NCBI GenBank assembly: GCA_036417435.1
Contig: CM070903.1
Coordinates: 92,525,001 to 92,589,000, forward strand
DNA: 64,000 nucleotides
Reading direction: 5' to 3'
DNA from: Inia geoffrensis
Lineage: Eukaryota; Chordata; Mammalia; Artiodactyla; Iniidae
Below are positions 1 to 11,556 of this stretch, piece by piece. The first letter of the stretch is position 1, and every line of letters begins with the position of its first letter. Under the pieces are notes generated by a model. It had not been told where the DNA came from. It made no database searches and saw only the letters and a program-made list of their open reading frames with translations. The position numbers and the translations under genes are program-made.

Positions 1-776
1 CGTTTCAGAAAGTTATGTAACCTATTGTAATTTATAGTAAAGTGCTTTAATGCCTCTCTAGAATTTGTTAAGAAAAATAATATGGAAATGGGTTGTTGGT
101 GTAGAGAAGCAGTGTTCTAATTTATTCAACCTCAGTTTTTTGTCTGTACAATGGAGAAATTCTACATACCTCAGGCCATGTACTGCCTATAAAGTTATTT
201 GTCATGAGAAAACTGAGAAAGAATAGCGGTTGCTATTTATTATTAACACAATTGTACCAAAGCTTTCATGCTTATGACAAAAAATGTGTAGTTAAAATTA
301 TAAAGCTGTTGTTCAATCTGGGGCATTTATAAGAAATATTGTGCTCAACTTCACTGCACTAAAAACACACATGTGACTGATTGGTACCATACTGTATTGG
401 ACTTTTCCAAAGGGATTAAAGTATGAGGCACAGCGTCACTCACCCAGGGTGATTAAACTCAGGCATCATGAAAAGCTGTACCTGAGGACAACAGTTGTGA
501 AGTTTTGATTAAGCACCAAACAGAAAAAAACTATAATCTTAAGACAGAAAGAAAAATAATGGAAAACATTTTTCCTTTAATGTATTGTTATTTATTTCGC
601 TTTTCCCAGTGTGAATAATTTAGAAAAGTCAGAGTCACTATAACAGTTTGGTTTGACTTTCTGTCTTGGGTAATTAACCATAAAACGACTTATTTTGTTT
701 AAGACCATCTCTGTATTATGTCAGAGGGTGGCGTTAGTTTAAAATATCTCTATATATCAATATTTCTCTGTATATA
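1..776. other. intronic sequence, nothing recognised
   Basis: AT-rich non-coding sequence with stops in all frames and no repeat family that I recognise. Confidence 0.6.
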
Positions 777-998
777 CAATTGACTCTTAAACAAAGTGTG
801 GGTTAGGGGTGTCAACCCTCCATGCAGTTGAAAATCTGCATATAGCTTTACAGTCAGTCCTCCGTATCCACAGTTTGGCTTCTGTGGATTCAACCAACAA
901 GAGATCGTGTAGTACTGCAATACATATTTATTGAAAAAAATCCACATATAAGTGGACCTGAGCATTTCAAGCCTGTGCTGTTCTTAGGTCATATATGT
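777..998 (-). mobile_element. Tigger-type (MER44-like) non-autonomous DNA transposon fossil
   Basis: Both ends are diverged copies of the same terminal inverted repeat: CAATTGACTCTTAAAC at the low end, and a matching inverted version ending near 998. Inner segments such as the Tigger-like 'tcagtcctccgtatccacagt' and 'ataagtggacc' motifs are shared with mammalian Tc1/mariner-pogo MITEs. A TA dinucleotide precedes the element at 775-776, as expected for TA target-site duplication. The family name is from memory; the Tigger class is more certain than the subfamily. It has no coding capacity. Confidence 0.72.
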
Positions 999-1018
999 AT
1001 GACTTATGCATTGTGTAT

Positions 1019-1084
1019 TTATATATATATATAAAACCTGTGTGTTGGTGTATACACACACACATACATGAGTGTGTGTGTGTC
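1019..1084. repeat. compound TA / CA-TG microsatellite
   Basis: An (AT)n run, then alternating CA and TG dinucleotides (tacacacacacatac...gtgtgtgtgtg). The CA and TG blocks are mutually complementary, so the segment could fold back on itself. Confidence 0.85.
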
Positions 1085-1450
1085 CAAAGAGAATACCAAT
1101 ATTTCACAAATACCAGGAAAAAGTATTTAACACTGGAACAACAAAAAAGGATTGCCATCAACTTTTGTAACTCCCCACTGCCTAGAGAACAAAAGACTGC
1201 CTGTAGGATCAAATGTGCTGTGGGCTGGCCCCAACTACGGTTCCATCTTCATCTCTTTCAACTCCGTATCCTCTTGTCCAGCCACACACAATCAAAAAGT
1301 ACTTATTTCTCCTTAGCTCAGTGCTTGTGATTGTATAGCTCTTCACCGGGAATCCATCTCATACTTAGACTTTTGATATATATATTTTTTTTTTCCTCTG
1401 ACACTTCTCTTTCCAAAAGCCTTACATCCAAAAAATTTGATCATCTCCCA
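1085..1450. other. intronic sequence, nothing recognised
   Basis: Ordinary non-coding sequence. The short open frame through it continues out of the microsatellite and has no protein-family resemblance. Confidence 0.5.
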
Positions 1451-1965
1451 CTCTCCTTTCAAAATTTAGTCCAAACTTCATATGGAAATGCAAAGTGTCC
1501 AGAATAGTCAAAACAAGAACAAAGTTAAAGGACTGATACAAACTACAAAAACTATAGTAATGAAGAGAGTATGGTACTAGCATAAGGATAGACACATAGT
1601 TCAACACATATAGAATTGAGAGTACATATATAAATCCTTACATCTATGCATAATTGATTATCAACAAGGATGCTAAGATATTCCATGGGGAAAAACAGTC
1701 TTCAACAAATGGTACTGAAAAACTGGATATATACATGCAAAAGAATAAATATGGATCCCTACATCACACCAATTCCAAAAATTAACCTAAAATTAATCAA
1801 AGGCCTAAATGTAAGAGCTAAAACTATAAAACTCTTAGATGAAAACTTAGGTGTAAATCTTCATAACCTTGGACTAGGCAATGGTTTCTTAGATCTAGCA
1901 TCAAAAGCATATGTAGTTAAAGGGGGAAAAAATGATAAAGTGGATTCCATCAAAATTAAACTTTT
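1450..1965 (+). mobile_element. L1 ORF2 3'-part fragment
   Basis: The sequence follows the C-terminal part of L1 ORF2 in the sense direction: the 'atggtactagcataaggatagacacat' type stretch, then 'aatggtactgaaaaactgg', then 'aatgtaagagctaaaactataaaactc'. It carries stops and frameshifts. The fragment stops abruptly where a CHR SINE begins and does not resume on the other side, so its 3' UTR is missing. Confidence 0.85.
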
Positions 1966-2164
1966 GGGCTTCCCTGGTGGTGCAGTGGTTGAGAGTCCGC
2001 CTGCCACTGCAGGGGACGTGGGTTCGTGCCCCGGCCCGGGAGGGCCCCACGTGCCGCGGAGCGGCTGCGCCCGTGAGCCATGGCCACTGAGCCTGCACGT
2101 CCGGAGCCTGTGCTCCGCAATGGGAGAGGCCACAACAGTGAGAGGCCCGCGTACCGCAAAAAAA

Positions 2165-2182
<18 letters not shown>
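1966..2182 (+). mobile_element. CHR-family tRNA-derived SINE
   Basis: It begins GGGCTTCCCTGGTGGTGCAG, a tRNA-derived head with an A-box-like TGCAGTGGTTGA and a B-box-like GGTTCGTGCC at 2021-2030. The CpG-rich body (ccgcggagcggctgcgcccgtgagcc) and the ending gaggcccgcgtaccgc lead into a run of about 25 A. High CpG retention indicates a relatively young copy. No clear target-site duplication is visible, because the right flank is a long AT repeat. Confidence 0.93.
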
Positions 2183-2197
<15 letters not shown>

Positions 2198-2198
2198 G

Positions 2199-2245
<47 letters not shown>
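2182..2245. repeat. (AT)n microsatellite behind a SINE poly(A) tail
   Basis: (AT) runs at 2182-2197 and about 2204-2245, separated by GTATA. It probably grew from the adjoining SINE A-tail, a common origin for such repeats. The second run is uninterrupted for about 42 bases and is likely length-variable. Confidence 0.9.
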
Positions 2246-2246
<1 letters not shown>

Positions 2247-2680
2247 CTTGAGGAGAGAAAGAATCTATGAGTGTGGGTATTTGTATTTCTTCTTTATTTC
2301 AGCAATGCCAAAACGTTGCTGACAAGCATCTTGAAGAGTGTGATGGGAGCTTGCTTCTATAACCCAAGGGCCACTTAAAAAAGCTCAAGTAGCACAAAGC
2401 TACTCCTAAAACTCCCTGCTGAGAACTACCTTCTTTATGTAGAACTAAGACAGAGAGTTGTTCAACTGTTCTAGGTCCCAATAGGAATTCCTTGAGAGTC
2501 GGGAAGGACCAGTGGGCATTACGCCAGCCACTGAGGGCTGCTCTATCACAAGAGAGAAGTGAACACAGCACATGTTTAGAGACTGCACAGCTCACATATC
2601 CATGGCCTTGTTCACCATCTTGATGTAAATCACCTGGCCATCCCTGCACTGAAAAGTGTGGCCTAAGAGTCATATTTAAT
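2246..2680. other. unassigned segment with a 124-codon antisense open frame
   Basis: Composition is more balanced than its surroundings, and the minus strand (2299-2673) is open for 124 codons. The peptide is rich in Cys, Ser and Leu with no family signature that I know. It may be part of an old LTR-type repeat or chance. I see no splice signals that would make it a NAALADL2 exon. Confidence 0.3.
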
Positions 2681-3840
2681 CATTGTCTACTCCATTATAG
2701 TCAAATGTGGTTTACAGTAATCTTAATTATATCATAGTTACTTTCATACTTATAAAATTGGCAGCATTTCTTCTATGTCTTAGAATGAACTACCCGCTAA
2801 ATGGTAATATACGTGTTGAGTTATATTTACCAAAATGATTCCTATCCTATGGTTTGTTCTGGTTTAGAGAAGAGAAAATAAAAGGATTAGAGATTTAGCA
2901 GGGACTGTGTAACATCATATGCCACACACCTGAAACTCTCAAAAGGCTAAAAATAATTGTCTATATAATTTAGACTGTTGAATAGTGATGTGTTGGGGTT
3001 ACCTTTCTTTCAGAAAATGATACAACTCTTTGTTCAAATATCATCTCAGTGTTCAGATTTTAATACATTTCCTTACTAGTTTTGAACCTTTTTTCCCCAA
3101 GGGAATTTTATCCCCTAAATTATATTCTCCTTTTACTTCTGAGTATAGGGTCTATCCAGATAGTTGGTGGATACCTATGGAAAGAAAGTCTTAATCTGGT
3201 TTCCGTAAGTCTATGAAGGGGGAATATCTTGAAACATTTTTTCAAGGCTATCCATAAATCCTCTGAAATTATAGGCAATTTTTTAAAGTATGTTTTTATG
3301 TACAGTTCTTTGGAGAGAAGATAGTATGTTTCTCAAAGCTGTCAGCATCTTACATAATGATTGTCACTTATTTCTCCTGCCCATTCTCATTAATAATATT
3401 CACTCTTTTGTTCAAGAGTAGTATGTCCACAGTATAAAATGAGACACTATGAGGAATTAAAGACAAACATAAAGCATCGTTCATAGAGTCAGGAATTTAA
3501 TCGTGCATCTGAAGAGACAAGTCTGTTACTTCCTCATTTTTATACAAAATAGAATGCATCCCTGACCTCCAGGATCCCTTCCAGGGCTGGAAATCTGAAA
3601 TTGTGAATCGTTATTCACATGCAGCAGTGGAGATAAAAAGAGAAAAACGAAACAATGCAGAACTTGTGCACCTTTTCACACCTCACTCAGCTAACTGAAC
3701 CTGATAATTCCAAGCTGGATGATACCTACAGTGGGAGCATCCAGCCCAACCCCCTCGGTTCACACAGGCTCTCTATCTTTTGATTAGTAATTGTAGTCAA
3801 AGTGTGATGTGACTGTCACTATTTGCAACATTTATTTATG
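2681..3840. other. intronic sequence, nothing recognised
   Basis: AT-rich sequence without a recognisable repeat, RNA gene or conserved frame. Confidence 0.55.
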
Positions 3841-5149
3841 AAGATTTAACTTCATCCTCCTGAAGTCTGCTGAACAACACCTTTGAGCTGCCTGCCAGCC
3901 CAGCACGCGAGTGCGGCTGTGCCGCACGTTTCCAGGTCCCTCTTCACTGCTAGGGGCTGTCCTTGAGGCTGTGTGCCGGTGAGTCTTTCAAACTCCTCCT
4001 GCCCTCTTTCTAATAAACAGGCTTCACTCTGTGCAACACCAACATGGTTCCAGGCTGCCTTCCCTCCTCTCTCTGCATCACCTTGTCTAGAGCAGCCAAG
4101 ATAATGACTCATTTCTTCCACCAGCCTCGCTCTTCACTTCAGTTGACTTGATGGTGCCCTGAAAGCTCAGCCCCAAAGCAGGTATAGGACGGATCTGAAC
4201 CATATCTAATGGGAACCCAAGGAAGTCTTGCAATCCTGTCCATGTTTTAGCACCTGGGATTTACCTGGAACCTAACACTCTTCATATTAGTTTCAGCAAC
4301 TCAGTCTCTGTTTTTTTTCCTTGTTCCTCTGCCTCTCCTAAATTGACAACTTGCTCAGCACCTCTGTTCTTCTAAAACAGGGGCCCTGTTATCATTTTTA
4401 ATTTCCTCATGGGACTGGGCTCTGCTTCAGAACCCCAGTCCTGAGGTTGCCCCAAATTCCCAGCTCCTTACCATCCGAAACTGCTGCCCTTTCCCTATAC
4501 CTGCCCACAGGACTCAGTATAGAGCCATTGTCTTTAGCAGGCCTTTAAAGAAAGCTTAGAATCACAAACAAAAAAAGGGCAAAATGAAAAATTTAATATT
4601 AATTATCTCTAGCATTAAAAGTGAATCAGCTCTTTCCCATCACAGGGACTTTTTTTGCAAGTGCTCCCCCCTAAGGTCAGCTGAACATAGACTGTCCTAC
4701 CCCTCCTTTCTTTTAAGAATGTTTCTTCCTTTTCTAGCTCCCACCACAAAATCATACTCCTCTCATAGCTTTGTGTATCTAAAAACTCATTTATATGAGT
4801 TACTAGTGCAAGGGCAGTGAAAGGCCGGTTTATTTTATGAGGGATCAGGAATAGTTTACGAGCTGATGCCAGGGCTAGGGTACTGGGCTCTTCCCAGTTA
4901 TAGGAAATTGTTCAAGTGATAACATTATCAAATCATAAGCCAAAAAAAGTTACTTAGACCTAATCAGGAATGGAGACTAATGAGCTACCAGAATAGGTGT
5001 TGAACTCGGCATTTTTTGTTTTTCTTCTTGAAGATGATGAAAATAGCAGCATGTGGAAATTTTATCTCTTTCCTCTGTCCTTTTTCATGATAAAGTCAAA
5101 GAAGCTGGGTTTTTTTTGTTGTTGTTGTTTGTTTTTTAAAATTTCCTCT
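3841..5149. other. intronic sequence; GC-richer patch at its start
   Basis: The first 300 bases (3850-4150) have higher GC with a few CpGs and an 89-codon minus-strand open frame of no recognisable family. The rest is ordinary intron with no identified repeat. Confidence 0.45.
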
Positions 5150-5521
5150 TGTATTAGTTTGCTAGGGTTGCAATAACAAAGTACCATAGACTGGGTGGCT
5201 TAAACAGCAGAAAGTTATATCCTCATAGTTCCATAGACTAGAAGTCTAAGATCAAGGTATCTACAGGGTTGGTTTCTTCTGAGGCCTCTCTCCTTGGCTC
5301 GTAGATGGCCATCTTCTCCCTGTGTCTTCTGTGTTTGTCTGTGTTCCATCTCCTTTTCTTAGAAGGACACCAATCATATTGGATTAGGGTCTACCCTACT
5401 TCCCTTATTTTAACTTGGTTATCTTTTTAAAGACCCTCTCTCTAAATACAGTCTGAGGTACTGGGGATTAGTACTTCATCATAAGAATTTGGGGTGGGGG
5501 ATGCATTTCAGTCTGTAATAC
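5150..5521 (-). mobile_element. MLT1-type LTR (ERVL-MaLR), antisense
   Basis: The plus strand reads TGTATTAGTTTGCTAGGG, then 'gggtggcttaaacagcagaaa', 'tcttctgaggcctctctccttggc' and 'aaagaccctctctctaaatacagtc', ending near CAGTCTGTAATA. This is the reverse complement of a mammalian MaLR LTR. No internal region follows, so it is a solitary LTR fossil without coding capacity. Confidence 0.85.
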
Positions 5522-7650
5522 CTCTTAACTAAATATATATCACTGGGATTCCATCATCAAATATATTGGGAAATCTTAGTTTTAATCTAAATAGAGTCAT
5601 CATGACAACCAGTAAATACCTGTTATCTCACATAGTTATTCATAGCAACCCCTTTTACTCTCAAAAGTGTCCTGGTTGGTCTGCATATGATATAGTTACC
5701 CTGAGTCTAAAGAAAGTTTCTTGGTTTTATTCTGTTTTCCTTAGTGTACTAGAAGCCATCCCAGGAACACCAATATCACTGAGTAAGGTTACTGAATAGT
5801 GAACTGGCCTGTGCTTACTCGGTCTAATATTCATCAAAGCTTTCTTGGAATACTGAAATGACTGAGATTTTCACAGAGGTATCATGGTAACAACTTAAGT
5901 GTGTTCATGGAGCAGGTGAATATTTCAATGAGATGTTTTCTAGAAACAATTGCCTAAAAATAGCACATTATCACTATGGCCTGTTGAATGAAAATGTGTG
6001 TATGTGAATTATATTAAAAACTGTCACTTTATCATTTTTCCCAGGATAAAATTGCATTTTCTATTCTGTCTCTGAAATGGGAAAAAAAATCACCTGAGGG
6101 GCTGGTTAGAGAAGGCTGTTTATGAGTTTCGTTCAAATTTGTGTTTTAAAAAACCAGATTTTTGAACATGGTTTGCAATGAACTGGAACAGATCATGCTG
6201 AGTAAAAGAATAGTTGGGATACACTGATTTTCCAGGCTCTAGACTATACCAAAAATTCAATTACAAATCTACTTACAACTTTAATTGTTAAACAATCGAT
6301 CAGATTATTTTTTTGCTGCTTTGTTTCCTGCTGACTCATAAGCAGGTGTACCTGCAGGTGTTAACTTTGCCATCACAGGTGATATAATCAGCCCTGCCCT
6401 TTCCTACTTTCTGTATTACTTTTTACACCATATCCCAAGCTACAAATCTGCAAAAGCTGAGGTACAAACCATTCATCTCTATGTAGGGGCTTAAAACTGG
6501 GGAAGGATTTGTGGCAGGAAGAGGAAGGGGCAGGTGCTTCAGGCCAGCAATCCCACAGGAGATATGACTGAATAATAGTCCTGCCAGATGCTCCTCTTAA
6601 AAATGAACTCCATGGTCAAATAAATTTGAGAAACCTTTCAGACTACAGTGCTTTTGGAATTTTGTAAAACACATTATAATAATAGTAGGTTTAAAAGTTC
6701 TATAGTAAAGAAAGCTGAGCAACTTAGTTTAACCCTCTATTTCCTCAAAAAATTTACTAAATATACTTTTGTAAATGTTATCAAGTCCAAAACCTGAGTA
6801 GTTAATGAGAAGGGTAGGGAGAAAATGGAAGAAAGGCTTTCAGGAGCCCCTGTGCCTAATAGGAAGCTATGAGCGTATTCAGGAATCACATAGGTGTGTA
6901 AACATGTAAGTCACAGTCTTTGTGAATACACAGGTGGTGTCACTTCATGTTACTCAGGTGTCAAGGAAAGAAAGGTCATTACCTGACCTGTTTCCATCAG
7001 ACAGAGCTAGTTTTACATGCAAAAGAGGTCCTGAAGCCTGGCTTTTGACTTACTACAAAAGCAGTCCACATTTATACTCCTCAAAAGTCTAACACTGAGA
7101 AGCTCTTCTCTCAAAAAACATAATATTCCAAAGATTTAATTTTTCAACTCTTGCTGAAAAATTTAGGACTGAGTGGCTGTTTATAGGCAAAACACAAGTA
7201 GAGCACATATTTTCATCCAGGATGCAGCTCTCAAATGAAATCGTATGGGACTGAAATTTACAATCCAGCAGTTTGAAGCAAATGCAATAACACTTTAAAG
7301 TAGCATTACAAGATTTATTTTTACATACTTAAGATTCAAAAACTCGCCAGAGAATACTGGAAATGGAAAATGTTTACTTTAGGAGCACTCAACTATGTTT
7401 TGGTTCAACACTAAACCATAAAAGAATTCATGAAGCATCCCTAGAATGTGGTTCCTAGAGTCTGCTTTATAAATAGATTTTAAATAATTCAAGTGGTAAA
7501 GACAAACAATTTTCAATTCTCAAGATTATATATAGAAAGTCTCATGGATGATCTAATACAGCAGATAACCACCAAATTTTGTATAAAATAACATTGTTTC
7601 AAATATTTACTCTGTAGAGCTCATCCAGTAGAGCTTTCCTTAATGATGGA
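5522..7650. other. intronic sequence, nothing recognised
   Basis: About 2.1 kb of low-complexity-poor intronic DNA. No repeat family, RNA gene or coding exon is recognisable by eye. Confidence 0.5.
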
Positions 7651-7654
7651 AGTC

Positions 7655-7803
7655 CTCTATAATAGTCCCGTGTGGCTACTGAGAACGTGAAATGAGAACA
7701 GTATGACTACATCTTACGTTTTATTTAATTTTAATTAATTTAATTTAAAATTAAATAGCCACATAGGGCTATTGGCTACCATGTTAGACAGTGTAGCTCT
7801 AGC
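7655..7803. mobile_element. hAT-Charlie-type non-autonomous DNA transposon fossil
   Basis: The segment has the inverted end motifs of a common mammalian MER element: 'cccgtgtggctactgag' on the left and 'agccacatagggctattggctaccatgttagacag' on the right, with an AT-rich centre (ttaattttaattaatttaattt) between them. The exact MER subfamily is not certain. Confidence 0.62.
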
Positions 7804-8310
7804 CCTTCTAACTCATGACCAAGGATGGAATTAAAGCCAGATTTCTGTGGTGGACATAGTAATGTCCTGTCCAGATGTTCCATGGTGATGTTCCATTCTG
7901 TCAAGGGAGAACTTGTCAACCTGCTGCTGTGAGTGCTATGAACAGACAGTCACCAGCTGTTAAGTTTTTCAGGGTTTGCCTTAGTCACAGGAATCACTTT
8001 GCCAAGTGTCATGCCTTTCTTGAGGCAGCACACATCCAAAGACTGATTTCAGAAGAGGCATACAGACCTGGTCATTTGGTTCACTAATGGTCAATCCTGA
8101 TAGACCATCTATTTCCAGTGGTTGCACTGTTTTGAAGTCCATATTCCCCTCTGCCCAATGCCCACTGCACTCCCTCTTTCCCACAGGTGTTGATCTCTAA
8201 TAACAATCCTGCCAACTAAACTCTCTCTCAGTACCTGTTTCTGGAGAAGCCAACCATCGGCAATCCCTGAGAAATGATATGGAGAGATTTTTAGAATAAC
8301 TGCTACATTA
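7804..8310. other. unassigned segment, possible old LTR-like repeat
   Basis: The stretch 'acaggtgttgatctctaataacaatcctgccaactaaactctctctcag...ctgtttctggagaagccaacc' resembles the tail of an old mammalian interspersed repeat that I have seen but cannot name. Open frames of 67-70 codons on both strands have no family resemblance. Confidence 0.3.
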
Positions 8311-8311
8311 A

Positions 8312-10045
8312 GAAAAAAAAAAAAAAAAGAAGTACCTCTAGCTCACTCTCTCCACTTCTATTCAACACTGTACTGGAAGTCCTGGCCAAAGCAATTAGGC
8401 AAGAAAGATAAATAAAAGGCATCTGAATAGGAAGAAGTAAAAGTGTCTCTGTTGCAGATAACATGATCTTTATATATATATATGTGTGTATGTATATATA
8501 TGAAACCCTAAAATCTCTTCTACAAAACTGTTAGAAATACTAAACTTATTCAATAAAGTTACAGGTTATGAAATGAATACTGAAAAACCAGTTGTGTTTC
8601 TATATACTAACAATAAACTACTGGAAAGAAAAATTAAGAATAAAATTTCATTTATAATAGCTTCAAAAACTAACACTTAGAGATAAACTCATTCAAGGAA
8701 GTGAAAGATCTGTGTTCTGAAAACTATAAGACACTGATAAAAGAAATAGAAAAAGACTCAAATGAATGGAACGAAATCCCACTTTCTAGGATTAGAAGAA
8801 TTAATATTGTTAAAATATCCATAATACCCAAAGCAATCTACAGACTCAGTGCAACCCCTATAAAAATTCTGATGGCATTTTTCACAGAATTAGAAGAAAG
8901 AATACTAAAATTTTGGTATGGTACCACAAATGATCCCAAATAACCAAAGCAATCTTGAAAAAAGAACAATACTGGGGGTGCTACACGCCCTGATTTCAAA
9001 CTATATTACAAAGTCATAGTAATCAAAACAGTATGATACTAGCATAAAAGTAGATACATAGATCAATGGAACAGAATAGCAAGCCAAGAAATAAACATAC
9101 ACATATATAGCCAATTAATTTATAACAATGGAGCCAACAATGGGGGAAGGATAGTCTTTTCAATAAATGGTGCTGGGAAAACTAGTATCCATATGCAAAA
9201 GAATGAAACTGAACTGTTATCTTACACTATCCACAAAAGTTAACTCAAAATCAAAAAAAAGACTTGGATATAAGACATGAAAATGTACAACCACTAGAAG
9301 AACATATAGGGGGTAAGCCCCTTTACACTGGTCTTGGCAATGATTTTTTGGATTGACACCAAAAGTAAAGACAACACAAGCAAAAATAAATAACTGGACT
9401 ACATCAAACTAAGAAGTTTTGCATAGCAAAAGAAAATTGTCAACAAAATGAAAAGGCTACATACTGAATGGGAAAAAATATTTGAAAATCATATATCTGG
9501 TAAGTGGTTAATAGTCAACATATATAAAGAACATATACAATTCAATAGCACACACACACACAAATCTGACTGAAAAATGGGCAGAAGACCTGAAGAGACA
9601 TTTTTCCACAGAAGACATACAGACGGTCAGCAGGTACATGACAAAGATGTTCAACATTACTAATCATCAGGGAAATGCAAATCAAAACCACAATATGAAA
9701 TCACCTCACATCTGTTAGAATGGCTATTATCAAAAAGAAAATAAATAATAAGGGTTGATGAGGATGTGGAGAAAAAGCAACTCTGATACACTGTTGGTGG
9801 GAATGAAAACTGATTCAACCACTACAGGAAACAGTATGGATGTTCCTCAAAAAGTTAAGAATATGACTACCATCTGATCCAGCATTCTTATTTTTGTATA
9901 TATATCAAAAGGCAACAAAACATTATCTTGAAAAGAGATCTGATGCAGCAGATGTTGCAAATAATGTTGCAGCATTATTTACAATAGCCAAATTATAAAA
10001 AACACCTAAGTTTCAGTAAACAGATGAATGGATAGCAAATAGTGT
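8312..10045 (+). mobile_element. 5'-truncated L1 (ORF2 from RT domain to 3' end)
   Basis: It begins after an A-run (8312-8328) inside the reverse transcriptase region, at sequence encoding LSPLLFNTVLEVLAKAIRQ with a few changes. It runs through the thumb region (open frame 8701-8943, e.g. NIVKISIIPKAIYRL) and the C-terminal ORF2 part, ending near 'aacacctaagtttcagtaaacagatgaatgg'. Stops and frameshifts are frequent, so it is inactive. A short TA/TG microsatellite has grown at 8468-8501 where the FADD-motif region should continue. Confidence 0.92.
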
Positions 10046-10703
10046 TGAGGAAAAAGAAAAAAGAGACTGCTATTATTTTTATGTTGCCTTTATCATTTGG
10101 TAGTGAATGTAAAACCAGACTATGTTGAGCTTTATAATTTCATATCTGACATTAGTTATACTAATGATATTTTCTCTAAAAAAGCTTAATTTTGTCAATA
10201 GCAAAATCTCCTCATACTGTAGTTTATAGATTCTGACCACAGCAGATAAAAAAGCATGAAAACTGGCTGGAAAAAGTAAAATTAATTGTGTCGATCAGCA
10301 GGATCCTTTTCTTTTATGTCTGCTATTGCTCAGCTGCTGACAAGTTCCTTGAAAAGGTGGGTTGTTCTCAGGATAATAACAACAATTTAAATCTTTGAGG
10401 AAGCTAATCTGATTCTTCTATTTTACAATTTAAAGCTATTAAATTAAAAGGTTAATAAAGTTTGGAAAAAGACAAATTCTGAATATATTCCACTAAAATA
10501 ATTCACATAAATTTGTGGTTCAAAAAGTAAAATTCAAATAACTAATTCTTTGGTTAGTTGGCTAATTGTTCAATTTATTTATTTTATAATATGCAATTTC
10601 CATTTTTATAGGTAAGTGTAAAAAACTGTACTCTGGAAGACAACTGGTAATTGCATATGATTTAATCTAAATTTGTTCTGAGGTTATACTGATATAGTCT
10701 AAA
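10046..10703. other. intronic sequence, nothing recognised
   Basis: AT-rich non-coding sequence up to the target-site duplication of the next SINE. Confidence 0.55.
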
Positions 10704-10935
10704 CCTATAGGTACATTTTTTTTTTTAATGCGGTACGCGGGCCTCTCACTGTTGTGGCCTCTCCCGTTGTGGAGCACAGGCTCTGGACGAGCAGGCTCAG
10801 CGGCCATGGCTCACAGGCCTAGCCGTTCCACGGCATGTAGGATCTTCCCGGACCGGGGCACGAACCCGTGTCCCCTGCATCAGCAGGCGGACTCTCAACA
10901 ACTGCGCCACCAGGGAAGCCCTATAGGTACATTTT
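10704..10935 (-). mobile_element. CHR SINE with perfect 16-bp target-site duplication
   Basis: The element body (10720-10919) is the reverse complement of the CHR SINE: a T-run (A-tail), 'gcggtacgcgggcctctcactgttg', CpG-rich middle, and 'ccaccagggaagcc' (the GGCTTCCCTGG head). Identical 16-mers CCTATAGGTACATTTT lie at 10704-10719 and 10920-10935. A perfect duplication and retained CpGs point to a recent insertion. Confidence 0.95.
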
Positions 10936-11335
10936 ATAATTTTACTATTATATTTTATATTTCACCTTCAACATTACCCCCCAAGCATATGGCAAATGTA
11001 TGAGAAAAACGAAGTCAAACTTTGTTCATCATTAAGTTTGAATCACATCAAACTGCAAATCTTTTTTGCCTAAGTTGTATAGTGGATGCCAAATCATATA
11101 GTGGAATTCCCATTACATTAGAAGTTAGATAACCTTGTATTTAAGTTCTGGTTATGTTAGTCAAGTCACATTGATTAAGGCTCAGTTTCTTTAAAGATCA
11201 GCTTACTTACCTCAAGCGGGGCCAGTAAAAGCTGTCCTGTTAAAAGATCTTATAAGATAAAATGCTAAAAACATGTAAAACTAATTCTATTGTTGTTGCA
11301 ATTAACTTCTTATATGCATTGTGATGGAATATATT
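10936..11335. other. intronic sequence, nothing recognised
   Basis: Short AT-rich interval between two minus-strand CHR SINEs; no feature seen. Confidence 0.6.
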
Positions 11336-11556
11336 TGTAAATCTTTTTTTTTTTTGCGGTTCACAGGCCTCTCACTGTTGTGGCCTCTCCCATTGCGGAG
11401 CACAGGCTCCGGACGCGCAGGCTCAGCGGCCATTGCTCACGGGCCCAGCCGCTCCGCAGCATGTGGGATCCTCCTGGACTGGGGCATGAACCCGCGTCCT
11501 CTGCATCGGCAGGCGGACTCTCTACCACTGCGCCACCAGGGAGGCCCCTGTAAATC
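11336..11556 (-). mobile_element. CHR SINE with 8-bp target-site duplication
   Basis: Reverse-complement CHR SINE body at 11344-11548, from a T-run through 'cacaggcctctcactgttgtgg' to 'ccaccagggaggcccc'. TGTAAATC is repeated at 11336-11343 and 11549-11556. It lies about 420 bp from the previous minus-strand CHR SINE. The visible duplication is shorter but exact. Confidence 0.93.

Noticed and set aside
1019..1084. Regularly spaced short repeats reminiscent of a CRISPR or tandem array
   Set aside because: It is a plain dinucleotide microsatellite in a mammalian genome.
1966..2182. tRNA-like A and B boxes suggesting a tRNA gene
   Set aside because: The boxes belong to the tRNA-derived head of a CHR SINE; no cloverleaf tRNA is present. 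The same applies at the other SINEs.
1670..2203. 177-codon plus-strand open frame, the longest here
   Set aside because: It starts in L1 ORF2, runs through the CHR SINE and ends in poly(A)/AT repeat. It is a chance fusion of two repeats.
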